A DNA stretch of 64,000 nt, taken from positions 9,787 through 73,786 of the forward strand of contig JAFABV010000035.1 of assembly GCA_023425865.1 (NCBI GenBank). The letters are read 5' to 3'. How positions within the stretch are numbered: the stretch's first letter is position 1; each line of letters starts with the position of its first letter. This document shows, piece by piece, positions 8,601 to 16,003 of this stretch. This DNA comes from Bacteroidota bacterium. Lineage in GTDB: Bacteria; Bacteroidota; Bacteroidia; Bacteroidales; Bacteroidaceae. Both the position numbers and the translations under genes were made by a program. The notes under the pieces were generated by a model, which was given only the letters and a program-made list of their open reading frames with translations, was not told the origin of the DNA and made no database searches.

Positions 8601-8954
8601 GAAGAATTCATTTTTTTCGTATACAATCTCATTTACTTTAATCCAACGCATTTGAGGAATCAAACCCTTAGAGCATGGAACGACATCATTGTCAGTCAAA
8701 TTTGAAAGATATGATTTCGTTATGATGTAGTCAAATGAACGGATAGCTTTCGAGAACTCTTTTTCAATCTTTGAAGAATTCTCTTTATAAATTTCAGTGG
8801 GTGAGTCTGTAGTCTTGGGAACTTCTTTTGTGATTCCAGAAACACAATTCGTCGTAACACCCCGTTCATTTTGATCTTGACATTTAGTCTCCATTGCGTT
8901 CTTTTTCATGGATGATATCAATTCAGTATTTCTGTGATTTCTTCTTACTACCAT
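5676..8954 (-). CDS. HerA/FtsK-superfamily ATPase with Ser/Thr-rich insert
   Basis: A 1092-residue P-loop ATPase. The Walker A motif is GSTGSGKSN (residues 580-588), the Walker B is ILEEAH (811-816), and a HerA-like sensor segment FIIVDQSPSLLD follows at about 855. This puts it with HerA/DUF87/VirB4-like ring translocases. The N-terminal half (1-270) is unfamiliar. Residues 278-390 are a Ser/Thr/Asn-rich, repeat-like stretch; residues 400-430 look coiled; the last 190 residues are helical. Translocases of this type pump DNA or protein, or power nuclease complexes in defence systems such as HerA with SIR2 or DUF4297. Here it sits between a membrane protein (1 base apart) and a nuclease toxin (3 bases apart), so it may export, load or activate that nuclease. 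That is inference. Confidence 0.85.
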   Translation of the reverse strand: MVVRRNHRNTELISSMKKNAMETKCQDQNERGVTTNCVSGITKEVPKTTDSPTEIYKENSSKIEKEFSKAIRSFDYIITKSYLSNLTDNDVVPCSKGLIPQMRWIKVNEIVYEKNEFFVDKLSMLYNALHSSAHNVCFLLRRGYCKENKSAVEIFIGTADAECNEVKNISGDILQRGLKGLFPGVSTEISCDIAQELNASLNENVAISCVSGVASLRKDDKKERFVQGLEKLIDSTNGLTFAVCFVAERVEDSECSSILSNYESLHSAIAPMAEMQLSFSQNETRGINETSSKTFTETVGSSLSKTVTTGTSYSKSHTEGSSYTYNETYGDTDSSSCIVLSNSENYSETFGITTNTSETEAKTSNESLSDQEAINRASAEATLQGSGSHTDKQNGITQQITLQDRRVKHYQDLLDKEIERLQTALPYGLWSMATYFIAKDDTTAAALAGLYKGCIVGDDSNSQVFTVNNWSKNDTNTKVIAQHLIACQHPRFLLPSNIEVSSGSLVSSKELAIHMSLPQNSVPGILVREETSFGREVKSNLEFTERNSINIGNILHLGEEYKLPVRLSTEELSKHMFVTGSTGSGKSNTMYLILSELKQRGIKFMVVEPAKGEYKHIFGNDEDVTVYSNSPKCGKFLQINPFAFPYKSIDLLEHVDRLVEIFNACWPMYAAMPSVLKKSIVSAYEHCGWDLLLSENKYKKGNDPVFPTIDDVLSCLKEYINNSEYSDETKGDYKGALETRLSDLDTGLLGLVFSGDPIPDDDLFNHNSIIDLSRIGSAETKALIMGFMVMKLNEFRMSEDGMNRSLNHVTILEEAHNLLKKTSTEQNQESANLAGKSVEMISNSIAEMRTYGEGFIIVDQSPSLLDSSAIRNTNTKIVMALPEDNDRTVAGKSMALSDNQIEQIARQNVGEAIVYQNSWEEAVQCQIKEYNFDRNSRYTKHYPIPIIAQRVVRAEILNFLLYKLVRNNVDFQQVAEFVEEDTMPSSLRIRLLEMLREYRDKETVLLWEKKYFSRLMAIVAEYLNIDTEVIKIKRLIISIKDIPKYRILFDDLLLSKIQGMVDLRTLFYIEQGYSKTMRPELYEQWKDTFKIS

Positions 8955-8955
8955 A

Positions 8956-9711
8956 TCAAAAACTATCTAAAATATTATTAGAATAGGCCTCCGCATTTTG
9001 AAGATATGAAACTGCCGACCTGGTTAAAGTTGTGATAAGCTCTTGCTTATACATCTTAAGTCTTTCTTCTAACTCGCATATTTGAATATCAATCTGCTGG
9101 CGTTTGTTCTTTTTCTGGTATTTAACTACTGCATATACTGCAGCGATACCTATAAGTTCAGCAGCAATTACCACTATCGGATTACCAAATATTAGCCATC
9201 CCTTTGCACAAGTAGTACCAGCGGCCGAATGTGGAGCAACTTGCACAGCGCCAGCCATAGCTTGGGTCACGACTGATGCAGTTTGAGATGCCAAATGTGA
9301 TTTACAAACACCATACGCTGTTCCTAATGCCACAGTTCCTAATGCTCCAACTGCAATCGCCTTTTTATTCAGATTTGCGACATACTCTTCATACGATTCT
9401 ACGATATCGTCAGGATACATAGGAAGTTCCGCCTTGAATGGATTTTGATCTACCCATTTCTTTAGAAGGATTTCATATCCATGATCAACATCAGTAAACT
9501 TAATCTTTTGAGATGTTTCTGCATCAGAGTGAATAGTCATCCAGTATTCACTTACACCAAACGAATACTTTTCAATAGCAATTTCTACAATATCCTTGAC
9601 TGCATCAAATGAATCTGATATTGTATTTACATTAACATTTTGAAGCAATTGAAAGCATCTCATCGAAATATCAGTTGAGATTGCTTCGTAATCTATAATT
9701 GGTTGCACCAT
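8956..9711 (-). CDS. Membrane-inserting protein of the dynamin-HerA operon
   Basis: A 251-residue protein of no family I recognise. Residues 1-110 are soluble and helical. From about 113 there are hydrophobic, small-residue-rich segments (AVGALGTVALGTAYGV, then WLIFGNPIVVIAAELIGIAAVYAVV), then a basic patch (KYQKKNKRQQ) and a coiled-coil C-terminus (ICELEERLKMYKQELIT). The arrangement suggests a membrane hairpin with cytoplasmic ends. Its gene starts 8 bases after the dynamin-like GTPase gene and ends 1 base before the ATPase gene, so it is the middle of a coupled operon. A likely role is membrane anchor or substrate for the GTPase and ATPase, by context only. Confidence 0.8.
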   Translation of the reverse strand: MVQPIIDYEAISTDISMRCFQLLQNVNVNTISDSFDAVKDIVEIAIEKYSFGVSEYWMTIHSDAETSQKIKFTDVDHGYEILLKKWVDQNPFKAELPMYPDDIVESYEEYVANLNKKAIAVGALGTVALGTAYGVCKSHLASQTASVVTQAMAGAVQVAPHSAAGTTCAKGWLIFGNPIVVIAAELIGIAAVYAVVKYQKKNKRQQIDIQICELEERLKMYKQELITTLTRSAVSYLQNAEAYSNNILDSF

Positions 9712-9719
9712 AATTAGTA

Positions 9720-11723
9720 TTAGGCTATTGTGTTCATAAATTGAGTCATAATCGCGATATCTTCTTTTGCTTCTGCCTTCATGTTGTTTAACTGACCAAC
9801 ATCAGACACCTCGAACTTACGCTCCAATTCTAACAAATGTTTCTCTTGGTCCTCAATAGCTTGCTGTAAGGACCTGTTTACTTGACTAATATATGAATTA
9901 ACCTCCTTTTGTAGATCTTGTTTGAAGTTGGTAGCCTCTAGTCTAATATGACGAATGGTCTCACTTCGAAATAAACGAAGTTTTTTTTCTTTATCGACAT
10001 CACCCTTTGCATGTATCGTGTACTCTTCATAGTGATCACAGCAAATACCTGGCACTTTTCTGGTCGCTTTTATATCTTCTTTATGTGTTGAATCTTCTGT
10101 AGCCCCTTTCTCGATTTGATCAAAGTCGGGTCTTTTGAAAAACACTTTGCTGTTTCTGACCTGCACAAACTTGTTAAATTCAGCTTTCATCTCCGCAAAT
10201 AATGTAGCCTTTTTCTCGTCTACTAAATCATAGAGATTTATAGCTTCTCGACGAATATCTTTAAAAGAGGTATCCTCTTTATTTATAAAATCATTTGTTC
10301 TTTGTTCGATAAAACTGAATCTTTCCGATACCGACTCTTTGCTGAACATTCTCCGAATAGAACCGAGGGTTAGATTCTTTTGTAACTCCGCATCTTTTAA
10401 AGCTTGTATTTGGCCCTGCATCGCAGCGGTTCCACTTTGAAGCAGGGCGATGTCGTTTTTTTTGTGGTCAATACATAAATTTATATCTTCGCGTATCGTC
10501 TTCAGAAATTCATTAAATGCATCTGTTTTTTCCTTTTTAACAAATTCGTCTAATACGTTACGAAGTTTATCAAATCCCGACCAATTCTGAACCATCGCAA
10601 GCATGTTTTCATTATTGATATTTTGCCCTGAATCTTCAAGTGTATCCTCTATATCTCGTAACAGTGCACGACATATCTTCCACGTCTGCTCATTCCAAGA
10701 AGAATCTGGCGCCGGCCTGGTTTTAGTCAAAGATAAGATATCTTTATGTTCTGTAGTTACATATCGATACAAATATTCCATTAAGTTATCTACTGCAATT
10801 AGTCGATCATTCTTGATACCGTAAGGATCAACAAAAAGAGCTTTTGCTTTATGCATATATTCCTCTTCATTATCTTGAAATGACTGGGCTGCAGCATTGG
10901 TAACAACAAAGAATATTCGTTTTTTTGCATCATCAGATAAGGTCTTGAAGATATCCTTAACAAAATCATTAATACTTTTATCTTCAATATTATCAGTTCC
11001 TTTATGAAGGAACATGATGGCATCAACATTATTACCCCCATTTTCATATTTGGCTGTTAAGAAACTAATAGTTTCCATGTCTATGCCACCCACAGCCTCT
11101 ACCCCTGGTGTATCTACAATGCGCCATCCTTTACAGTCCTCTGGTAAGGGATATTTTACCGTTACTTCTTTTGCCACTTTTGGCTTGGGATGGCTTTCAA
11201 TGTATTGTTCGAGCTTCTTCTTATCGATTGACCTACAAGAGGTTTCCTCCAAACCTTTGATAATTTGGGGATCACAAATCTTTGTTTTGTTCCACCCCTT
11301 AATAATCAATTTATTAATATCGTTAATAGGTAAAGAACTATACTGGTCTTCTATTGCTACTATTTTGCCCAATTTACCAGATATATCTCCTTTTTTGATT
11401 TCTTTATGTCCATCTCCATATATTATTTCAATAGACTCTTCTTCTGCATATTCTATTTTTGTTAGTATGCATGTAGTCTGGAAATGACCAGTAGGAAGAA
11501 TATTTTTATTACCAAGGAACGCATTAATAAATGTGGATTTTCCTGCACTCATTTTACCTACAACAGCAAGGGTAAAATGACCTTTTACAAAGGGAGCCGC
11601 TTTGCGTTCCACAGAAGCACTCAAGCCAACATCTTTAATATTAGCTTTTTTGCGCACTCTCTTGTATTCTTCCAAAGCCTTAAGTACTTGTATTCTGTAC
11701 TCCATGAATTGATTGTTCTTCAT
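9720..11723 (-). CDS. Dynamin-like GTPase
   Basis: A 667-residue bacterial dynamin-family GTPase. The P-loop is GKMSAGKST (residues 56-64), switch I threonines are at 83-84 (FQTTCIL), and the G3 motif is DTPG (204-207) followed by VEAVGG. The G4 position (VVTNAAAQ) is non-canonical. The C-terminal half is long and helical with coiled-coil character (residues about 600-650), as expected for the stalk of this family. Bacterial dynamins remodel or protect membranes, and some take part in antiphage defence. I chose the ATG at 11723 rather than the in-frame TTG two codons earlier. As first gene of the AT-rich operon it is followed 8 bases later by the membrane protein. Confidence 0.92.
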   Translation of the reverse strand: MKNNQFMEYRIQVLKALEEYKRVRKKANIKDVGLSASVERKAAPFVKGHFTLAVVGKMSAGKSTFINAFLGNKNILPTGHFQTTCILTKIEYAEEESIEIIYGDGHKEIKKGDISGKLGKIVAIEDQYSSLPINDINKLIIKGWNKTKICDPQIIKGLEETSCRSIDKKKLEQYIESHPKPKVAKEVTVKYPLPEDCKGWRIVDTPGVEAVGGIDMETISFLTAKYENGGNNVDAIMFLHKGTDNIEDKSINDFVKDIFKTLSDDAKKRIFFVVTNAAAQSFQDNEEEYMHKAKALFVDPYGIKNDRLIAVDNLMEYLYRYVTTEHKDILSLTKTRPAPDSSWNEQTWKICRALLRDIEDTLEDSGQNINNENMLAMVQNWSGFDKLRNVLDEFVKKEKTDAFNEFLKTIREDINLCIDHKKNDIALLQSGTAAMQGQIQALKDAELQKNLTLGSIRRMFSKESVSERFSFIEQRTNDFINKEDTSFKDIRREAINLYDLVDEKKATLFAEMKAEFNKFVQVRNSKVFFKRPDFDQIEKGATEDSTHKEDIKATRKVPGICCDHYEEYTIHAKGDVDKEKKLRLFRSETIRHIRLEATNFKQDLQKEVNSYISQVNRSLQQAIEDQEKHLLELERKFEVSDVGQLNNMKAEAKEDIAIMTQFMNTIA

Positions 11724-11812
11724 CTCCAATGTTTATTTACTCGTTGTATTATTTCAGTCAAATGACGATGTTTTTCTACAAGAATACCATCTATAAATGG
11801 GGTATAAATAGT

Positions 11813-11934
11813 CTCGCGCTCCTGGATGTGCGACACGGGGTTGGGAATCATGGTGCCTGGCTGTTCATGCCGGGTTCGATGAGCATCCCCTCGGCATGCT
11901 TCGACATTCTCACGGTGATGTTATATAATGCCAT
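11813..11934 (-). pseudogene. Truncated, frameshifted copy of the DUF6140-like gene
   Basis: This segment matches 14642-14769 nearly base for base and reads M-A-L-Y-N-I-T-V-R-M-S-K-H-A-E-G-M-L-I-E from an ATG at 11932-11934. A net 4-base loss after the codons for PGM shifts the frame and gives an early stop. Similarity resumes afterwards (CCCAACCCCGTGTC) and ends abruptly at about 11813, some 90 bases before the start of the dynamin-like gene. The intact version lies 2.8 kb upstream on the same strand. The remnant therefore marks the junction of the AT-rich cassette. Confidence 0.85.
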
Positions 11935-11944
11935 ACTGTGTTAG

Positions 11945-12182
11945 ATGGTTGATAATTTTTGTTGTAGATTGTGATTAAGATTATTAGCCATTGCAAGTTT
12001 AACTATTTTTTTTACATACACCAAATAAATTGGCGTTCTTTTTACTTCCAAGATGAAATTTGTTGCAAAAAGTAGCATTTAGACAGTTGGGAAGCATCAT
12101 TATGTTCATAAATAACCTCGCCCGTCACAAGTATGCCCCTCTGAGTTGATGAGGGGCATTCTTGTGTGGGAGGGCATTTGGA
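11945..12182. other. AT-rich spacer with a strong hairpin
   Basis: No gene is visible in this spacer between the pseudogene and the zinc-ribbon gene. It is AT-rich and its only clear element is the hairpin listed separately at 12126-12166. Confidence 0.6.
12126..12166. terminator. Strong symmetric hairpin, probable terminator
   Basis: Arms CACAAG-ATGCCCCTC and GAGGGGCAT-CTTGTG (12126-12141 and 12151-12166) pair around a 9-base loop with one interruption. It lies 17 bases past the end of the zinc-ribbon gene on the minus strand. No long T run follows, so it could also be a processed or attenuating structure. Confidence 0.55.
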
Positions 12183-12368
12183 CTACTCGTAAAGAAATGA
12201 ATGCTTACACCTTAGGCACTTAAACTTGACAGGGAGTCTACCGCCATCCATAGCAACCAACCAGCTGAATTTGTCTTCATTTACAACTCCTTTATTGATA
12301 GATATACCACCACATTTAGGACATTTCATAAACCACTTGGTTGTTGAAGGAAAAGATGCTATACACAT
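12183..12368 (-). CDS. Small zinc-ribbon protein
   Basis: A 61-residue protein with two CxxC pairs (CPKCGG near residue 16 and CLRCKHSF near residue 51), which would bind one zinc ion as a zinc ribbon. The in-frame ATG at 12329 starts exactly at MKCPKCGG and gives a more typical 48-residue protein; neither start has a convincing ribosome binding site. Small zinc ribbons of this type bind nucleic acid or proteins, and no specific role can be assigned. It lies between the broken and the intact DUF6140-like copies, in accessory DNA. Confidence 0.6.
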   Translation of the reverse strand: MCIASFPSTTKWFMKCPKCGGISINKGVVNEDKFSWLVAMDGGRLPVKFKCLRCKHSFLYE

Positions 12369-12528
12369 AATACTATATGTTTATGGTTTTACTTTCTATT
12401 TAAATAATCATCCGTTTTGTTGAAAGGTCATCGTTATATTAGCACGATGCTCTTTGGCGACGGCATTCTACTTATCGACCATGCTCCATTGGGGTGGCGT
12501 ATGCAGTTTAGCGGATTGCCCATTGTTA

Positions 12529-14013
12529 TCAGAAGACGATGATCCAAGTCACCATTGCGATGAGAATGAGATATGCCAACCATCCAGATCCGGTCTTGAC
12601 GTCTTCCCAACCTGAGCCATCTGACACGATGTCAATGGTTTCGCTACCCAGAACTGAGGCGCCTATCAGTGCGCCTATCAAAGTGCCAATGGGTGCGAAG
12701 AACGCCGAACCAAGTAAACCACCTATGAAGGCGCCTAAGATAGTCATGAAGAATTTTTCGTTTAATTTTTGGAGTTTATTCTTCACCTTTTGCTCACCTG
12801 CTAACCGATTCATCAAATTCTTCGTATGGAGTTGCAGTTCTTGCATCTTATATTCATATTTTACCCAGAAATCCTGAATCACGGACTTTGCCCTCCACGC
12901 CGCAACCAAGGCCGCTATACCTACCGCTGTCCACGTTATCCATTCCGCATCAATATCGGCTGAGGCATATTTGTAACACAAATAGGTAAATAGGATCACA
13001 TTCAACACTATGGCAATGAATCTTAACTTCCTTTTCCCATTGAGGCTCATGAATTCTCCATTTAATGTAATGTATTGGTTGTAAGCAGGGTTGTTCATCA
13101 GGGCACGTTTCAGACAAGACGGATTGTTATCGTCATCGTCAAGACCTGGCAATTCTCCACTCTCGTGCGGCCTAACAGCAAGATAGGTCGCCATAAGCTG
13201 TTTGTCCAGAATAAGTGGAACAGACTCTTTCAAATAATCCGTATCATCCTCGATATCTTCCGAATTATCATTAAGGGCCTCGATAATGAAATCCATTTCA
13301 TCGACGGTTTCCGCAGCTGTGCTATTGAACAAACACGAGAATACGATTTCTCTGTTGATATCTCCATAATCGGGCATCACCCCTTTGCCAATCTCGCCAT
13401 GTACCCAGTATTTATATTCCTCCTGCAGGTATTGCATCATCCTATGATGATAAAGTGAGGTCCTGAGCATATTCACGGAGGTGACTATTGGCTGTTGGAT
13501 GTTATTGGCAAAACTTTCGAAGTTCGTCATATTGGAGCCATTGGACGAAAGGTCTATAGCCTCTACCTGATTCTGCAAGTTCTGCCAGTTGAGATCACAA
13601 ATCTTGCTGGTTTGCTCAACAAACTTGTCGATGAACTTCATTTTCCTCCCAGCTTCTTTCCGGAGGTTATTGAGGATGGTTTGCAGTGTTAGCTTGGCTT
13701 TGACAGCGTTGATCAGATTTCCGACACCTCTTGTCGCAAATCCTACGGTCACCAATGCGAGTTCCACAATTTCGTCATCGGTCAGTTCATCATCATTTTT
13801 CTTGCTGTGTGTGGCCCGGCTGTCGTATTCTTCCGCCATATTGAAGAAGAAATCGGCAATATTTCCGAAGGCGTCATCTATCGCCTTAAACTCATTGAAG
13901 ATTCCAGAACAAAACTGATCAATCTGCTTGAATATCTCGTACTGAGCCTCTTGGGTGGTGATACTTCTCCCATTCTCAGAGGTGGAAGAGTAAGTGGATG
14001 CATGATTAGCCAT
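12529..14013 (-). CDS. Glycine-zipper membrane protein, 494 residues
   Basis: I do not recognise the family. Residues 1-300 are soluble, helical and acidic in places (ELPGLDDDDNN near 285). Two hydrophobic segments follow (IAIVLNVILFTYLCYKYA and WTAVGIAALVAAWRA, about 325-370), then a coiled-coil stretch, a glycine zipper (TILGAFIGGLLGSAFFAPIG continuing to IGASVLG, about 425-455) and a last membrane helix ending at the C-terminus (LAYLILIAMVTWIIVF). Glycine zippers followed by a terminal helix occur in membrane-inserting or pore-forming effectors as well as in structural membrane proteins. It is the last gene of a three-gene unit with the coiled-coil and DUF6140-like genes. A pore-forming or membrane-sensing role is speculation. 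Confidence 0.75.
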   Translation of the reverse strand: MANHASTYSSTSENGRSITTQEAQYEIFKQIDQFCSGIFNEFKAIDDAFGNIADFFFNMAEEYDSRATHSKKNDDELTDDEIVELALVTVGFATRGVGNLINAVKAKLTLQTILNNLRKEAGRKMKFIDKFVEQTSKICDLNWQNLQNQVEAIDLSSNGSNMTNFESFANNIQQPIVTSVNMLRTSLYHHRMMQYLQEEYKYWVHGEIGKGVMPDYGDINREIVFSCLFNSTAAETVDEMDFIIEALNDNSEDIEDDTDYLKESVPLILDKQLMATYLAVRPHESGELPGLDDDDNNPSCLKRALMNNPAYNQYITLNGEFMSLNGKRKLRFIAIVLNVILFTYLCYKYASADIDAEWITWTAVGIAALVAAWRAKSVIQDFWVKYEYKMQELQLHTKNLMNRLAGEQKVKNKLQKLNEKFFMTILGAFIGGLLGSAFFAPIGTLIGALIGASVLGSETIDIVSDGSGWEDVKTGSGWLAYLILIAMVTWIIVF

Positions 14014-14087
14014 AGTTGGTTACGCGTATAGGTTATTTGCTTTCGTAGTTGGGTTTGTCGAGTGATCCATACTTCCCCTTATCATGG

Positions 14088-14498
14088 TTAAAGGTTCATT
14101 AAGAGGTGCAATTCCGTAAGATATTGATTCTGCAGATTCGACATATTGGTGAGCAGTACATTTCTAAACTGTACATCTTGATCAGAATTTGCAGGCATAT
14201 TGATGAACTGGTTGGATATCGACAGTATTTGGTCCAACATCTTAGAGAGGCGGTCTTGTGTCTTGTCGGCAAGTCGGGTAAACTTCTCGAGATTGTACTC
14301 CTTTTCCATCGCGAACTTCTGCAGTTCGGCAATGCGCTCAGTCTGCAGCATCTTGATTTCTTTATAAGCAGATATAAACTCTCCCATGTGCTCTCCCACG
14401 TTTTGTACAAGGTGAGGCACTATTTCGTTGTGCAGCATTTGCATCAGTTCATCGTTCCTCGATAAACTGATTTCATAATTTTCTGTATTGTTTTCCAT
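14088..14498 (-). CDS. Coiled-coil protein, 136 residues
   Basis: A soluble, almost wholly helical protein with heptad-like spacing from residue 15 to 110 (ISAYKEIKMLQTERIAELQK and DRLSKMLDQILSISNQFI) and no cysteines or catalytic motifs. I cannot name the family. It lies 74 bases upstream of the glycine-zipper membrane protein gene and 49 bases downstream of the DUF6140-like gene, so the three are probably co-transcribed. The membrane protein also has a helical soluble half, so this could be its partner or regulator; that is inferred from proximity alone. Confidence 0.75.
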   Translation of the reverse strand: MENNTENYEISLSRNDELMQMLHNEIVPHLVQNVGEHMGEFISAYKEIKMLQTERIAELQKFAMEKEYNLEKFTRLADKTQDRLSKMLDQILSISNQFINMPANSDQDVQFRNVLLTNMSNLQNQYLTELHLLMNL

Positions 14499-14547
14499 AA
14501 CGCTTTGTTTTACAATATGATGTTAGTTACCGAAGCGGGTGCATTAT

Positions 14548-14769
14548 TTACCCCACCCTCTCCTCCTTCAGGTACGCGGGGTTCAGCGCACCCATCTTCT
14601 TGAGGTCTACGCCAAAGTTGTTTTTGAAGAGCGTGTTTATTTTCTCGCGCTCCTGGATGTGTGACACGGGATTGGGGATCATGGTGGCGAGCTGTACGCT
14701 CATGCCGGGCTCGATGAGCATGCCCTCGGCACGCTTCGACATTCTCACGGTGATTTTGTACAAAGACAT
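14548..14769 (-). CDS. DUF6140-like small protein
   Basis: A 73-residue protein beginning MSLYKITVRMSKRAEGMLIE and ending with NFGVDLKKMGALNPAYLKEE. The pattern (short beta-rich start, basic centre, a D-[LV]-K-K-x-G-[AC]-L-N motif) resembles the small Bacteroidota family that I recall as DUF6140; the name is from memory and should be checked. These proteins are reported from accessory and phage-like regions and have no known function. It is the first gene of the unit that includes the coiled-coil and glycine-zipper proteins. A broken copy lies at 11813-11934. Confidence 0.75.
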   Translation of the reverse strand: MSLYKITVRMSKRAEGMLIEPGMSVQLATMIPNPVSHIQEREKINTLFKNNFGVDLKKMGALNPAYLKEERVG

Positions 14770-14814
14770 ATTGGGTTAGGTTATAGTTAGACACTACCAT
14801 TGCCATCACGGGGA

Positions 14815-14990
14815 AAAGAAAAAGGGCATGGCCGCTTTATCTTTATTTATCCGGTCTGGTTCTGGAAAATACCAAGGAGTCAAAATAAAGTAAAGACAGT
14901 CCATGCCCCCGTATAGGACAGGGGCACAGAACCTGCCTAAACTCGATTACTGACGACTCCTTTGTTGAATTTTCCAGATTTAACCGGGTC
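14815..14990 (-). ncRNA. Candidate structured RNA or leader upstream of the DUF6140-like gene
   Basis: No gene fits this gap. Bases 14851-14882 (CCGGTCTGGTTCTGGAAAAT then ACCAAGGAGTCA) pair imperfectly with 14949-14986 to give a long interrupted stem. A small GC hairpin (about 14906-14926, GCCCC/GGGGC) sits inside it. A further arm, 14824-14849, can instead pair with 14883-14910 (GGGCATGG/CCATGCCC), which competes with the long stem. On the minus strand the segment ends in CCATGCCC followed by a T-rich run (about 14814-14824), as in an intrinsic terminator. The long closing stem, central bubble and apical hairpin recall 6S RNA, but I cannot confirm that. The rest of the gap, to 15142, shows nothing. 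Confidence 0.4.
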
Positions 14991-15142
14991 GAATAACCTC
15001 GTTTGCAAGTTTTGCGCATCGGGCGGTCAGCGACTCATTCGCGGCACCGCAGGATAGATAACGCAAAAATAGGGATTTATCTTGAATAGACAAAAGAAAT
15101 GAACAAAAAATAAAATTCATGATACTCATTTTTGTCAAGTTA

Positions 15143-15826
15143 TTATTTTGATGATTCGTCCAATGCCATGGCAAGGTATTTCTTCAATATCGGCAGCGTG
15201 CCGTTCCAGGCGCTTGAGGAGGGATGGAAGGGATTGACGATGGCTATGGGATGGTCGTGGCCCGGCACAAGAATGTGGCAGAGATACCATTCTGTTTCGT
15301 CCAGTTCCCTCAGTGACACGAGGTATGGGTTGTTTTCTTTCAAACTGGAATTGATGACGCATCCCCATACAATGACGATATCTGGCCGAAGTTCGTTGAC
15401 GGTCTCGATGAAAGCCTCGAAGTCACGTACTGATATATCCGAAAATCGGGTTTCCCTGAAGGTGTCTGTGGCTCCCGGCAAGAAAAACTGGATGTAGTTG
15501 GTAAAAGCCAATCGACTCCACGTCTCCTCGTAGCTCTCGGTCTGGGTGAACGCTTGCATGGCCTCGGCGAAGAGCCGGTAAGTGCGCGGCCTTTCTTCTA
15601 CGCAATAAGACGGTTCGTTGCTCAGCCGTTTACCCACCTTTATATATATAGGGCAGATGGCATCGTAGGGCGACGAGTCTTTCCGGCCGACATCGGTGCA
15701 TTGCCTGTAATAGACGCAGTCGGCATGATCGCAATAGAAGCTGGCGCCCAGCACCAGTATTTTCTTTCCTCTTACACCCTCTTGGTAGCGAGTACCGACG
15801 AAGGGCTTGAACATACGACTTTGCAT
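15143..15826 (-). CDS. Uracil-DNA glycosylase-like superfamily protein
   Basis: A 227-residue protein with a uracil-DNA-glycosylase-like layout: an N-terminal glycine motif after the first strand (KILVLGASFYC, about 21-31), a central FTNYIQFFLPG, a strand PDIVIVWG, and a C-terminal NPFHPSS that matches the HPS signature of the fold. Four cysteines in the N-terminal part (FYCDHADCVYYRQC and AICPIY) could hold an Fe-S cluster as in family 4/5 enzymes. Those cysteines are spaced differently from the families I know, so enzymatic activity is uncertain. It stands alone between the accessory region and a lipoprotein gene. DNA repair or a nucleotide-binding role are both possible. Confidence 0.7.
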   Translation of the reverse strand: MQSRMFKPFVGTRYQEGVRGKKILVLGASFYCDHADCVYYRQCTDVGRKDSSPYDAICPIYIKVGKRLSNEPSYCVEERPRTYRLFAEAMQAFTQTESYEETWSRLAFTNYIQFFLPGATDTFRETRFSDISVRDFEAFIETVNELRPDIVIVWGCVINSSLKENNPYLVSLRELDETEWYLCHILVPGHDHPIAIVNPFHPSSSAWNGTLPILKKYLAMALDESSK

Positions 15827-16003
15827 ATCATTTCATGTTTACCTGATAGTATATTGGGCTGCGGCTTACCGTCTGCCGGCGCCCTCCTATCTGTTACGTC
15901 GGCAAAGATACGGTGGCGCAAACAACCAGCGGCTATACGTATAGTTGGATTTTTATCTTGCCCCCCACGGCGCTATCTTCACTTTCTTCGATACATTTAG
16001 ACA

